Origin: Syntrophomonas wolfei subsp. methylbutyratica
GTDB lineage: Bacteria > Bacillota > Syntrophomonadia > Syntrophomonadales > Syntrophomonadaceae
Direction: 5' to 3'
Length of the DNA: 64,000 bases
Assembly: GCF_001570625.1 (NCBI RefSeq)
Contig: NZ_BBQT01000020.1
Coordinates: forward strand, 1-64,000
In this document: piece by piece, positions 44,495 to 52,872 of the stretch
How the letters are laid out: every line of letters begins with the position of its first letter
Numbering within the stretch: the stretch's first letter is position 1
The notes under the pieces: model-generated
The model's database searches: none
Told to the model about the DNA's origin: nothing
The model's input: only the letters and a program-made list of their open reading frames with translations
Made by a program: the position numbers and the translations under genes

Positions 44495-45303
44495 TTTTTG
44501 CCTCCCAGTTTTTGCTGAGCCTCTTCCACTACCTTCTCAACCACTTCCTCTATTCGTTCACAAGGCTTAGCTTCTTTCTTCAACTGGATAAAGAATTCGA
44601 TATTCCCCTTGGGACCGGTTATAGGGGAAAAGCTAACCGCGGTACAGTATAGATTTTCCTGCTGAGCAGAATTAATGCAATTAAGTAAAACCTCACGATG
44701 AACTGCCGGGTCACGCACCACGCCATGTTTGCCCACCTTGTCCCGGCCCGCCTCAAACTGGGGTTTGATTAAAGAAACAATTACCCCGTCCTCCTTAAGC
44801 AATTCCTTGATAACCGGAAAGAGCAGGGTAGTAGAAATAAAGGAAACATCCATGGTAATTATATCTACTGCTTCTCCCAGTTCTTCCCGAGAAAAATAGC
44901 GTATATTTCTTCGTTCCAGGTTTATAACCCGGGGATCATTGCGCAGTTTCCAATCCAATTGACCATAGCCCACATCAAGGGCAAATACCTTTATAGCGCC
45001 ATGCTGCAGAGCACAATCGGTATAGCCGCCGGTTGAGGCCCCTATATCCAATACCACCCGCTGGGAAAAATCAAGCCGGAAATCCTCTATAGCCTTTTCC
45101 AGCTTAAAACCACCCCGGCTGACATAACGGGATAGATGGCTTTTAAGCTCAATCCTGGCTTCTTCATCTACGGTGGTTCCGGGTTTATCTACCATCTGCC
45201 CGTTTACCCGAACCTCCCCGGCCAAAATCATGGCCCGGGCTTTTTCCCGGCTGGGGGCCAACGCCTTGTCGTGCAGCAAGCTATCCAATCTAATTCTGGC
45301 CAA
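44491..45303 (-). CDS. tlyA: TlyA-family rRNA (2'-O)-methyltransferase / hemolysin-like protein
   Basis: A 270-residue protein. The S4 RNA-binding domain (about 3-60, [20 protein letters not shown]) is followed by an FtsJ/RrmJ-type methyltransferase domain. SAM-binding motif I is [20 protein letters not shown] near 85. Lys in [12 protein letters not shown] and Asp in ITMDVSF fit the catalytic set. Some relatives methylate 16S and 23S rRNA; the target here is an inference. It overlaps dxs by 14 bases and nadK by four. Confidence 0.92.
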   Translation of the reverse strand: MARIRLDSLLHDKALAPSREKARAMILAGEVRVNGQMVDKPGTTVDEEARIELKSHLSRYVSRGGFKLEKAIEDFRLDFSQRVVLDIGASTGGYTDCALQHGAIKVFALDVGYGQLDWKLRNDPRVINLERRNIRYFSREELGEAVDIITMDVSFISTTLLFPVIKELLKEDGVIVSLIKPQFEAGRDKVGKHGVVRDPAVHREVLLNCINSAQQENLYCTAVSFSPITGPKGNIEFFIQLKKEAKPCERIEEVVEKVVEEAQQKLGGKK

Positions 45304-47206
45304 ACTTCAGCAACTCCCACCTGCTTCCAGCGCTAAAGAGCTCCGGCCATTTTCTGGCAATTCTCTCCAGTATAGAATCAGGATTCATATTGAGCTGTTC
45401 AAAAAGCAGCTCTACCCGGCCATGCTCGACAAATTCATCCGGCAGGGCTATATGCAATAACTCGGCATCAATTCCTTCTTCCGCCAGCATCTCTCCTATG
45501 GCACTGCCAAATCCCCCGGCCCGGGAGTTATCTTCGATAGTGAGCAGGCGGCGGTATTTTTGAGCAGCCCCGGCTATAACCCGGCGATCCAGAGGCTTTA
45601 CAAATCTCGCATCCACCAGCAGCGGGTTAACCCCTTTGCCAGCCAGGATATCAACCACATCCCGGCCAATAGATACCCCTCTTCCTATGGCAATAATAGC
45701 CAGATCCTGCCCCTCTACAATTAACCGGGATTGTCCCGGTTCCAGCAGCTGACGTTCGGACTTAATCCTGACCCCTTCCCCCACTCCCCGGGGATACCTG
45801 ATCGCTACCGGTCCTTCCATAGAGAAGGCGCTGTGGAGCATGTCCACCAGCTCGTTCTCATCAGCCGGAGCCATAATGATAAGATTGGGGATATGTCTCA
45901 AATATGAGAAATCAAAGGCACCATGATGGGTAGGGCCGTCTTCCCCGACCAGACCTGCCCGGTCTATGGCAAATATCACCGGCAGTTTTTGCAGGGCCAC
46001 ATCATGAACTATCTGGTCGTAAGCCCTTTGCAGAAAGGTAGAATACACCGCCACTACTGGCCTTAAGCCTGAGGAAGCCATGCCAGCAGCCAGGGTAACG
46101 GCATGTTGTTCACAAATGCCTACATCGAAAAAGCGCTCCGGAAATTGCCGGGAAAACTCGAATAGACCTGTACCACTGGTCATGGCTGCCGTTATAGCCA
46201 CTAATTTATTATCCCTTTGAGCCCGGTTAAGCATAAAATCGCCAAAAATTTCGGTATATGTCTTCAAGCTTTTCTTCAACTGGGTACCGGTATCAACATC
46301 AAAAGGCCCCACACCATGAAAGATATCCGGTTTCTGAAAAGCCGGTTCATAGCCTTTGCCTTTTTGCGTTATAGTATGAAGAAGGATCGGACCTTTCATC
46401 TTTTTTATATTGCTCAAGACCGCTTTCAATTCCGCCAGATCATGACCATTTACCGGTCCAATATAGGTAAATCCCAGTTCTTCAAAAATTATTCCGGGAA
46501 CCATCAGATATTTTACCGTATCCTTAAACTTTCCCGCCGCCCGGGCCAGATTCGGGCCTATTCCCGGAATGCGGTTTAAAACACTTTCTATTTCTTCTTT
46601 GGTTCGAGAATAGGAAGGATCGGTGCGGAGACGATTAAGATAAGCCGACATGGCACCAACATTTTTAGAAATGGACATCTCATTGTCGTTAAGTACCACA
46701 ATCAAGTCAGAATCCTCCTGACCCGCATGATTTAAGGCCTCAAAGGCCATTCCTGCAGTAAGAGCCCCGTCACCAATTACCGCTACAACCGAATTGCTCT
46801 GGCCCTGAAGGTCACGAGCCAGGGCCATTCCCAGGGCAGCCGAAATGGAAGTGCTGCTATGACCCGTATTGAAAGCATCGTGTTCCGATTCTTCCACCTT
46901 GGGGAAGCCGCTTATTCCTCCATACTGGCGCAAGGTACTCATCTGCTCGCGGCGACCGGTGAGTATCTTATGTACATAGGCCTGGTGACCTACATCCCAT
47001 ATTATTTTGTCTTCAGGACTATCAAAAACCGTGTGCAGGGCCAGGCTCAGTTCAACCACGCCCAGGTTTGAGGCCAGATGGCCGCCACATTTGGCTACGC
47101 TTTTTACCAGCAACTGCCTGATTTCATTGGCCAGTTGCGTCATCTCCGGAAGGCTTAGTTTTTTGAGGTCGCGAGGTGAATTAATCGTGTTTAGAATCTC
47201 ATCCAT
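45290..47206 (-). CDS. dxs: 1-deoxy-D-xylulose-5-phosphate synthase
   Basis: A 638-residue thiamine-diphosphate enzyme that starts the MEP isoprenoid pathway from pyruvate and glyceraldehyde 3-phosphate. GDGALTAGMAFEALNHAG is the cofactor-binding motif; other blocks are GHSSTSIS, DRAGLVGEDGPTHHGAFD and the C-terminal transketolase domain. The ATG at 47206 has AAGGTG six bases upstream; a GTG at 47215 is less likely. It follows oapA by five bases. OLE RNA loci in other species are also beside isoprenoid genes. Confidence 0.96.
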   Translation of the reverse strand: MDEILNTINSPRDLKKLSLPEMTQLANEIRQLLVKSVAKCGGHLASNLGVVELSLALHTVFDSPEDKIIWDVGHQAYVHKILTGRREQMSTLRQYGGISGFPKVEESEHDAFNTGHSSTSISAALGMALARDLQGQSNSVVAVIGDGALTAGMAFEALNHAGQEDSDLIVVLNDNEMSISKNVGAMSAYLNRLRTDPSYSRTKEEIESVLNRIPGIGPNLARAAGKFKDTVKYLMVPGIIFEELGFTYIGPVNGHDLAELKAVLSNIKKMKGPILLHTITQKGKGYEPAFQKPDIFHGVGPFDVDTGTQLKKSLKTYTEIFGDFMLNRAQRDNKLVAITAAMTSGTGLFEFSRQFPERFFDVGICEQHAVTLAAGMASSGLRPVVAVYSTFLQRAYDQIVHDVALQKLPVIFAIDRAGLVGEDGPTHHGAFDFSYLRHIPNLIIMAPADENELVDMLHSAFSMEGPVAIRYPRGVGEGVRIKSERQLLEPGQSRLIVEGQDLAIIAIGRGVSIGRDVVDILAGKGVNPLLVDARFVKPLDRRVIAGAAQKYRRLLTIEDNSRAGGFGSAIGEMLAEEGIDAELLHIALPDEFVEHGRVELLFEQLNMNPDSILERIARKWPELFSAGSRWELLKFGQN

Positions 47207-47211
47207 AAGCT

Positions 47212-47781
47212 TCACCTTCTATTCTTAAACAGTTCCATTCCACTCATCTTTTCCCACCAGGCCAGAATTATTGCTACTCTAAAGATAATATTATTGGCCT
47301 GATTTACCGCCAGGCTCTTGCCCACCGCTTTGCCCCCGACCGTCAAGGCCGCAATAAAACTGGTCATCATAGCTCCTGCTAAAATTATATCCAAAAATAC
47401 CAGTTCATTTACCAGGCTGATTACAATTCCGGCGCCTATGGCGCCGCTCAAGGTACCGGCGATATCCCCGATAACATCATTGCAGAAATTGGCAACCAGA
47501 TGGGCATTTCCCACCAGCTTAACCGCCTGTTTAGCCCCAAATATTTTTTTTGCCGCCCGGGCATTAAAGGGCGGCATCTGGGCAGCGGTAGCTGCTGTTC
47601 CTATTATATCAAAAAATATTCCCAAAAATATTACCGTCAATAAGAGAATAAGGGCTACGATAACATTGTTAACGGCTCTTACCAGAGCTTCAGAACCCAG
47701 GCTGACCAAAAGAGCAATAAAAAATGTAAAAAAGGCTACCAGTAGTCCGGATATCAGGTTATCCTTTTTTATATAGCCCAT
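47212..47781 (-). CDS. oapA: OLE-associated membrane protein OapA (DUF21-like)
   Basis: A 189-residue protein with about four membrane helices (12-30, 36-57, 105-125, 128-150). A conserved polar segment lies between helices 2 and 3 (NARAAKKIFGAKQA, VANFCNDVIGDIAG). In Bacillus halodurans the gene right after OLE RNA encodes such a protein, which binds the RNA and takes it to the membrane. That position, size and topology are repeated here. The start is taken at ATG 47781; a TTG at 47784 is ten bases from GGAGG and equally plausible. It is followed directly by dxs. Confidence 0.8.
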   Translation of the reverse strand: MGYIKKDNLISGLLVAFFTFFIALLVSLGSEALVRAVNNVIVALILLLTVIFLGIFFDIIGTAATAAQMPPFNARAAKKIFGAKQAVKLVGNAHLVANFCNDVIGDIAGTLSGAIGAGIVISLVNELVFLDIILAGAMMTSFIAALTVGGKAVGKSLAVNQANNIIFRVAIILAWWEKMSGMELFKNRR

Positions 47782-47805
47782 CAATACGCTGTTTCCTCCA
47801 GGAAA

Positions 47806-48396
47806 AGTTCTGGCAAAAGGTTGTCTGTCGAGTAAACGCTGCGACATAGGTCCAGCAGGTTTTCCCAGCAGGTCACCCGAATGTTGCCATAAGGGCGGTT
47901 TCCCTTTATGCCTGCTCCATAACGTTGCCGCTTATGGGGCTGGATTACCACTAAGTACACACTTTAATCCCCGACAAACTATGTTCCGCAACACACAGTC
48001 TAGGAGTTTTCCTCAACAACCCACATCAATTCTAGCCTCTTTTGCAGCACCCGGTTTCAGAACAGGCAATTATATCCTGGCCGGGATATGATTACCCACT
48101 AGAGTTCATCCGCCGCCACCACTCAAGGCAGGCTACACTGCACCCAGCTTATACCGGAATGCAGGTTTTCCCTTCACTGGTCATACCGTGAAGAGCCTCC
48201 ACGAATACAGGGGTCATGCCCGCATGCCGTTGCGGATTGCCCCTGCACTCTTAACTCCCAGCACCGACCCCTGACTGGGCGTCACAAGCCGGCACCAGAA
48301 GCTTCATCGATGTGCCCTTTACGGATTTTTAGGCCCGTCTTCGAAATTGTATAGGGTTGACTAGAATACTGCAACCTTTTGCCAGTTTTCTTTCAG
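47806..48396 (-). ncRNA. OLE RNA (ornate large extremophilic RNA)
   Basis: About 590 nt with no credible reading frame lie directly upstream of oapA. The ends pair perfectly over 14 bp (CTGGCAAAAGGTTG at 47810-47823 with CAACCTTTTGCCAG at 48372-48385). Internal hairpins are plain, for example CCATAA/TTATGG (47917-47937), AAGGG/CCCTT (47891-47906) and GGGCAC...GTGCC near 48295-48315. An extended -10 (TGATATAAT on the minus strand, core 48403-48408) puts the 5' end near 48396. Length, closing stem and the OLE-oapA-dxs-tlyA-argR-recN context match what is known of OLE RNA. The end coordinates are approximate. 48397-48691 holds no further gene. Confidence 0.85.
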
Positions 48397-48402
48397 CTTA
48401 TT

Positions 48403-48408
48403 ATTATA
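48403..48408 (-). promoter_or_regulatory. Extended -10 of the OLE RNA promoter
   Basis: TGATATAAT on the minus strand. The -35 region (TGGCAG at 17-bp spacing) is weak, so the TG extension probably carries recognition. The start would be about seven bases downstream. Confidence 0.6.
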
Positions 48409-48691
48409 TCAAAAGAAACACACTTCTGCCAGTAAAAGTGATTCCGGAGGGTGGATAGGCAAATGGTAAATTCATCTTGCGTTGCAAATCCAGGCTATTG
48501 GGAGCATACAAGCACAGCAGCAAGCTGCCCCATTTGAGGTGTCATAAGACTTGTGGGACCTTTCTACCAGGATAAATAACCCCGAAAAATAGGAAATATA
48601 GCTGATACTGGAATCCGTCCATTTCATTTAGTATAAAAGTAGTATAGTAATACCTGGCATCTTTTAGCTAAGTTGAGAGGTGAATCAGCAT

Positions 48692-50101
48692 ATGAAAGCA
48701 AATATGGAAAAAAGCAAGATAGCAAATAACATCCCGGCTGAACTCGAAAATAGCCTGGAAAAAATAATCCATTTTGGGGGGATATCCCGCAATTCAGCCG
48801 AACAGCTTAAACAGGGCTTGGATAGCTTTGGCCATTTGCAGCAGCAGTATGCCAACGATAAAAAGATTCGGAAGGTAAGGGAGCAGGTTAGCCCGGTATT
48901 TTTTGAGCTATATACGGCGGTGTTGAAGAAAGTTGCCGCAGAAGGCTATTCTGATCCGCTGTTGAAGATGTTTCTTTGCTTTGGCTATCTGGATGAAAGA
49001 CTTTTGCTGCCTGAGCAAATCAACAGTCTTTACCAACTGGCCGAAAGTATTGATTTTGGAAGAAAGGATGCAATTTACACCATTGACAACTGGTTGGTAA
49101 ACATTTATAAGCAGGATGAGGAGCCTTCGGTAAATCAATTCGGCCATGACTATAATGAAGTTTTCCGCGAAAAGAAAAAACGGGGAGAACTGAGGGATAC
49201 CGATAAGCCACAATATGATAATGATGCCAGCGGCAAGCTGCAACATGAAATAGAAAACCTATTTAAGCTCGGTCAACGAATTTGTCATGGCTCCAGCGCC
49301 AGCTATTTCCCCGTGCTTTATTCCGCTATCCTGCCAAAAGATTTTACCAAAAGTCTGCTTACTCCTCAGAAAATTAGGGAAAGCGTGGAAAGGATTCTGC
49401 AAGTTGACTATTCAGTTTTTCACCGGGAAATCGTATACCACCACCCGGAGATTGGCATAAACAAGCATATCATTATGAAACAGGTCTGGCCTGATTATAT
49501 TCTGGTACCAACGCCAGGTTCCCGCGGCGTAATGTGGCAGGAATTGACCGGACGGGTGAGGAACTCATCCGCGCGATTTGTCTTGCCTCTTTTCTGTAAC
49601 GACAACCTGGATACCATTCTGCTGGAGATAATGGCTAATTTCCGTTGGGAATTGTCGCGCAGCACCTCCAGTTATGTCAGAACCAGCAGTGTATCAGACT
49701 CACTGATAGGGGAATACAGTGATTACATTCAGTTTTTCAAAAAGAACCGGAATCTCACTGAAGAGGCCAAAGAAAAACTCCGGCTGCAGATTGAAAAACA
49801 CCGCAACAATACCCGGGAAATATTCGCAAGCGATTATAAAACCTGGATAAATTTCGAAGCCCGGGGCTTGTTGCGCCTGAATAAAGTGGCCCGGCAAATT
49901 CTCTTTCAGCACTGCCCTTTTTCCCTCTCCATCAGGGAAAGCCTGGAGAAGCATCCTCTCTATAACGCCCAGATTTCACGCATGAACAACCTCCGCAATC
50001 GTGAAATCAAGATTCTTACGGCCAATTACGCGCGGCTGACTAAGAACGGAGCTCCTCTGGATCCGGATTTAGAGCAAAATCTTTTGTATTATCAGGGATA
50101 A
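48692..50101 (+). CDS. Uncharacterised 469-residue protein
   Basis: A soluble, mostly helical protein with no signal peptide or membrane segment. Features are HGSSASYFPVL, VYHHPEIGINKHIIMKQVWP, VPTPGSRGVMWQELTGR and a basic C-terminal half. The ATG at 48692 follows AGAGGTGA by eight bases; a GTG four codons earlier lies inside that site. It is divergent from the OLE promoter, with about 300 bp between. I do not recognise a family or a motif that gives a function. Confidence 0.75.
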   Translation: MKANMEKSKIANNIPAELENSLEKIIHFGGISRNSAEQLKQGLDSFGHLQQQYANDKKIRKVREQVSPVFFELYTAVLKKVAAEGYSDPLLKMFLCFGYLDERLLLPEQINSLYQLAESIDFGRKDAIYTIDNWLVNIYKQDEEPSVNQFGHDYNEVFREKKKRGELRDTDKPQYDNDASGKLQHEIENLFKLGQRICHGSSASYFPVLYSAILPKDFTKSLLTPQKIRESVERILQVDYSVFHREIVYHHPEIGINKHIIMKQVWPDYILVPTPGSRGVMWQELTGRVRNSSARFVLPLFCNDNLDTILLEIMANFRWELSRSTSSYVRTSSVSDSLIGEYSDYIQFFKKNRNLTEEAKEKLRLQIEKHRNNTREIFASDYKTWINFEARGLLRLNKVARQILFQHCPFSLSIRESLEKHPLYNAQISRMNNLRNREIKILTANYARLTKNGAPLDPDLEQNLLYYQG

Positions 50102-50136
50102 ATTAGACGTAAGTTTTTACCGTCCTTCATATACCT

Positions 50137-50409
50137 TTAACTATTTTCCGCAAGTGAACTTAATATCCGAATTGCTTCCTCTAATTCCACGTCTTCACCG
50201 TTGGCGACACGAATAGCGTTCTCCATGGTCATCGGTATCCGTATAGAAGGGCTTACCCCGCCAATCCCATTCCGGCTATCCAACTGGATTTCCTTGTTCT
50301 TATCAAGCGATTGACCAGATGGCCATTTTACTATAAGCCCGCCCGGCATTAAAGCTTCGGCGCCGCATAATCCAAACGACCTATGGGTCCGAAACCCATT
50401 TGATTGCAT
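50137..50409 (-). pseudogene. C-terminal fragment of an S41-type peptidase
   Basis: A 90-codon frame. The segment GGLIVKWPSGQSLDKNKEIQ, then LDSRNGIGG and IRIPMTMENAIRVANGEDVE, looks like the tail of carboxy-terminal-processing peptidases. The catalytic core is missing and no ribosome binding site precedes it. A PDZ-type fragment on the same strand at about 53.8-53.9 kb might be another piece of the same ancestral gene. Confidence 0.5.
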
Positions 50410-50428
50410 ATTGTGATAGTGCTAGTGA

Positions 50429-50434
50429 TATAAT
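50429..50434 (+). promoter_or_regulatory. Extended -10 upstream of the MazEF-type pair
   Basis: TGATATAAT (TATAAT at 50429-50434) lies 41 bp before the CTG start of the antitoxin. Confidence 0.55.
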
Positions 50435-50475
50435 ACAATATAAATAAACCATAGTAGAAAGCGAGGTTATCTAAA

Positions 50476-50736
50476 CTGAACAGGAATAAACAAGTTACTT
50501 TTAATCTTCCCGAGGATTTAATTGAAAGAATGACCTGGTATGTTCAGCAGAAGATTGAACCCTCTAAAAATGCAATTGTACGCAAGGGCATTGAGCTATA
50601 TTTGGAAATACTAAAACAAGAAACCTTGCAGAAAACTATGGAAGAAGCAATTAACGATACTATGTTTATGAATGACCTGACCGAGAGCATGAGGGATTTC
50701 GAAGCTATTGATAGAGAAGGGGATTCTCTATGGTAA
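50476..50736 (+). CDS. Ribbon-helix-helix antitoxin with CTG start
   Basis: An 86-residue antitoxin. Residues about 4-45 (NKQVTFNLPEDLIERMTWYV) are a ribbon-helix-helix DNA-binding domain. The acidic C-terminal part would bind MazF. The frame upstream of the CTG at 50476 contains no ATG, GTG or TTG back to a TAG at 50455, and the next ATG (50530) would cut through the DNA-binding domain. GCGAGG lies ten bases before CTG. The stop overlaps the toxin start. Initiation at CTG could keep antitoxin supply low. Confidence 0.75.
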   Translation: MNRNKQVTFNLPEDLIERMTWYVQQKIEPSKNAIVRKGIELYLEILKQETLQKTMEEAINDTMFMNDLTESMRDFEAIDREGDSLW

Positions 50737-51083
50737 AGGAATATCAATGGAATATATTCTGGGTTAACCTTGATCCTGCCAAAGGTTCAGAACAATCCGG
50801 TACTCGTCCGGTACTGGTTGTATCTACTGAACCAGTAAACAGAGCTTTGCCAGTTGTAACAGTATTATCAATCACTTCAATGAAACCGGGTAGAAAAATA
50901 TACCCGACTGAGATACGCTTGCCACAAAGAGAAAGCGGTTTAGATATGGATTCGATTGCCATGGCCCACCAGATTCGTTCAATATCCAAAGAGCGATTAG
51001 GAACTGTTTGCGGAAAAGTCAACAACCCTGAGTTAAGGGAACAAATCCATAAGACCATAATGTTATACCTTGGAATAAGTTAG
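50730..51083 (+). CDS. MazF/PemK-family mRNA interferase toxin
   Basis: A 117-residue endoribonuclease of the MazF fold. Motifs are VNLDPAKGSEQSGTRPVLVV, where Arg in GTRPVLVV is the catalytic-loop arginine, and VLSITSMKP. The C-terminal HQIRSISKERLG block is family-typical. It overlaps the antitoxin stop by seven bases. It appears complete and active, unlike the fragment at 1394-1531. Confidence 0.92.
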   Translation: MVKEYQWNIFWVNLDPAKGSEQSGTRPVLVVSTEPVNRALPVVTVLSITSMKPGRKIYPTEIRLPQRESGLDMDSIAMAHQIRSISKERLGTVCGKVNNPELREQIHKTIMLYLGIS

Positions 51084-51113
51084 TCCTCCATTGCATCTAA
51101 TCCACCCAAATTA

Positions 51114-51286
51114 TCCGCTTATTAAATATATCCTGATTCCAGCAGCTCATCCATTCCTACCAGTGGCTACCGGCAGGTAAAATTCTCGCATATATAAGCC
51201 GGGCTGGCTCCAACTTCAGAAAACAGGTTGTCAATATAGGTAGTTATTTTCTTATTTGTGTTGATGGAATTATCGCTCTTGAACAT
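51114..51286 (-). pseudogene. Chimeric remnant: PadR-linked gene start fused to a copy of the yyaL 3' end
   Basis: A frame starting at ATG 51286, inside the PadR stop region, reads MFKSDNSINTNKKITTYIDN, then LFSEVGASP. The start resembles the permease prefix domain that often follows PadR genes. It then runs into AYICENFTCR and stops at TAG (51167-51169). From 51197 down to 51114 the DNA copies the last 84 bp of the gene at 55618, with three or so mismatches, one of which makes that TAG. The gene was thus truncated and joined to a duplicated tail. Confidence 0.7.
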
Positions 51287-51626
51287 CTTCAAGCCCCCCC
51301 TTAATCAGTATATCTAGAACTTCCTTGGCAAAGTTCCAATCTACTATGTTCTGCTGATATACTTCCTTACCTCTGGTTGTAATGCGGTAATATTTCCGCC
51401 TGCCGCCCTGGGATTCATCTCCCCAATAGGAAGCTATCAAATGATCCTGTTCCATACGACGAAAAGCAGTGTAGAGGGTTGCTTCCTTTAGTTCATATTG
51501 ATGACCGCTTAAGGTGATTATCTTTTTATAGATTTCATACCCATAGCTGTCCCCCTGGCGCAGGACATTCAAGATAATGGTATCGGTATGGCCTCGAATA
51601 AGATCGTTTGAAATGGTGCTGCTCAT
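51270..51626 (-). CDS. PadR-family transcriptional regulator
   Basis: A 118-residue winged-helix repressor. Typical blocks are HTDTIILNVLRQGDSYGYEI, then ATLYTAFRRMEQDHLI and GGRRKYYRITTRGKE. PadR regulators usually control the neighbouring membrane or transporter genes. Here the downstream gene is broken, and the 51672 membrane gene lies upstream on the same strand. It ends with a short dimerisation helix. Confidence 0.9.
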   Translation of the reverse strand: MSSTISNDLIRGHTDTIILNVLRQGDSYGYEIYKKIITLSGHQYELKEATLYTAFRRMEQDHLIASYWGDESQGGRRKYYRITTRGKEVYQQNIVDWNFAKEVLDILIKGGLEDVQER

Positions 51627-51671
51627 TTTATAAAATGTGCCTCCTCAGATTCAAAGGGTATCTAATCAAAA

Positions 51672-52196
51672 TTAAATAGAAGCTTTTAAATTACAGCCCG
51701 GATCTTCGGGAAAGATAATAGGCTTAAATGTCCTTGGCTTAAAAACGGATAATACAATCATGATAAGCATGAACAGAATCTGCAAGGAAACAAATAGCAG
51801 AACAAGCCCACCGTCAGCAAATCCGCCCAAAAAATGCGTAGCCTCTATCTTTGCAAGTACAGAGACCATTTGACTGATGCCTCCTAAGCCAGTGCACAGG
51901 ATAATTAGCAGAACGAAAATCCACTTTAATAGAACCCACTTATACTTAAAAAAGCCCCAACTGGAGAAAAATCCATAGATAATTCCTTGAATTATCGTAA
52001 ATATGGCTGCTGGCATGACTATTTTTTGATACAGCTTCGGCACTAATGGAGCGATAATTAAAAAGTCATTTTTGTTTAATTGGAAAAAGCACATTATAAC
52101 CAAACCCAATATACACACTACTGTTCCAAACCATATGCTTACTGAAAAAATATGCAAAATGCGTATCCACCGCATACCGGCCTTGTTCAATTTCAT
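51672..52196 (-). CDS. Four-helix integral membrane protein (DUF2269-like)
   Basis: A 174-residue protein with four membrane helices (about 12-34, 55-78, 87-108, 130-152). The N-terminal RWIRILHIFSVSIWFGTVV, with a His in the first helix, recalls the DUF2269/CopD type. AAGGAA precedes the ATG. A possible partner is the PadR regulator 45 bp downstream. Function unknown. Confidence 0.6.
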   Translation of the reverse strand: MKLNKAGMRWIRILHIFSVSIWFGTVVCILGLVIMCFFQLNKNDFLIIAPLVPKLYQKIVMPAAIFTIIQGIIYGFFSSWGFFKYKWVLLKWIFVLLIILCTGLGGISQMVSVLAKIEATHFLGGFADGGLVLLFVSLQILFMLIMIVLSVFKPRTFKPIIFPEDPGCNLKASI

Positions 52197-52486
52197 TGTC
52201 GCATTTCCTTCCTGTTGTTTTTATAGCAAACTGTGTCGTTAGCTCTACTTTTTCTTTTTAAGTACATAATAATAAATAGTACTATGGCTGTCAAGGTAAT
52301 TTATAATAATATTCTGCCCCATCACCACGCTGTAACCTTGCGCCGGAGTCCTGGGGGGAGTTGGAATAAAGATATGGACCAGGTGGGTGGTTCAAACTAT
52401 GCAGAACTACTGGAATAATGACCCAGGCGTAGTCAATGATCTGATTGCCCAGAACGTGGCAATGATAGAGAACATGGAGTTCAATA

Positions 52487-52681
52487 ATGATACTTGACGA
52501 ACCCGGTAAATCCCTTGATGCGATTCATACTCACAAATTAATGATTCAGCTTGCGAGATTATCTGCCGATGAGAAGCCGTCTATTATTCTGGTAACTCAT
52601 GAATTTCATCAGGACTGCCTACCGCGAGCAGTTTCCCGTCGGCTAAAAGCCTCTGGAACGAAACTCATAATGAATTACTAG
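52487..52681 (+). pseudogene. Fragment of an ABC-type ATPase
   Basis: This short frame reads MILDEPGKSLDAIHTHKLMI, then PSIILVTHEFHQD. It is the Walker B, D-loop and H-loop end of an ABC ATPase, without Walker A or the signature. 52197-52486 holds only unrecognised scraps, including a 33-codon frame at 52398 (MQNYWNNDPGVVNDL). Confidence 0.45.
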
Positions 52682-52872
52682 CGGCACTGGCTACCCTTGG
52701 GGATAGAGAACGCAACATCATCGCCATGAGGTTTGCAGCCAATTTGAAGAATCGCGAAATAGCTAGTTTGTTGGGACTTTCCGAGAACAATGTGGGCATT
52801 ATTGTTTATCGGAGCCTGCGCCAATTGCGGGAGATTCTTTCAAATAAGGAGGGGAATCATGACCGAGTATAA
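52640..52872 (+). pseudogene. Fragment of an ECF sigma factor (region 4)
   Basis: In this frame ATLGDRERNIIAMRFAANLK, REIASLLGLSENNVGIIVYR and SLRQLREIL are a clear sigma region 4 helix-turn-helix. The frame is closed upstream by TGA near 52590 and no region 2 is joined to it. It ends inside the start of the next gene, exactly as an intact sigma gene would be coupled to its anti-sigma gene. Confidence 0.7.
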
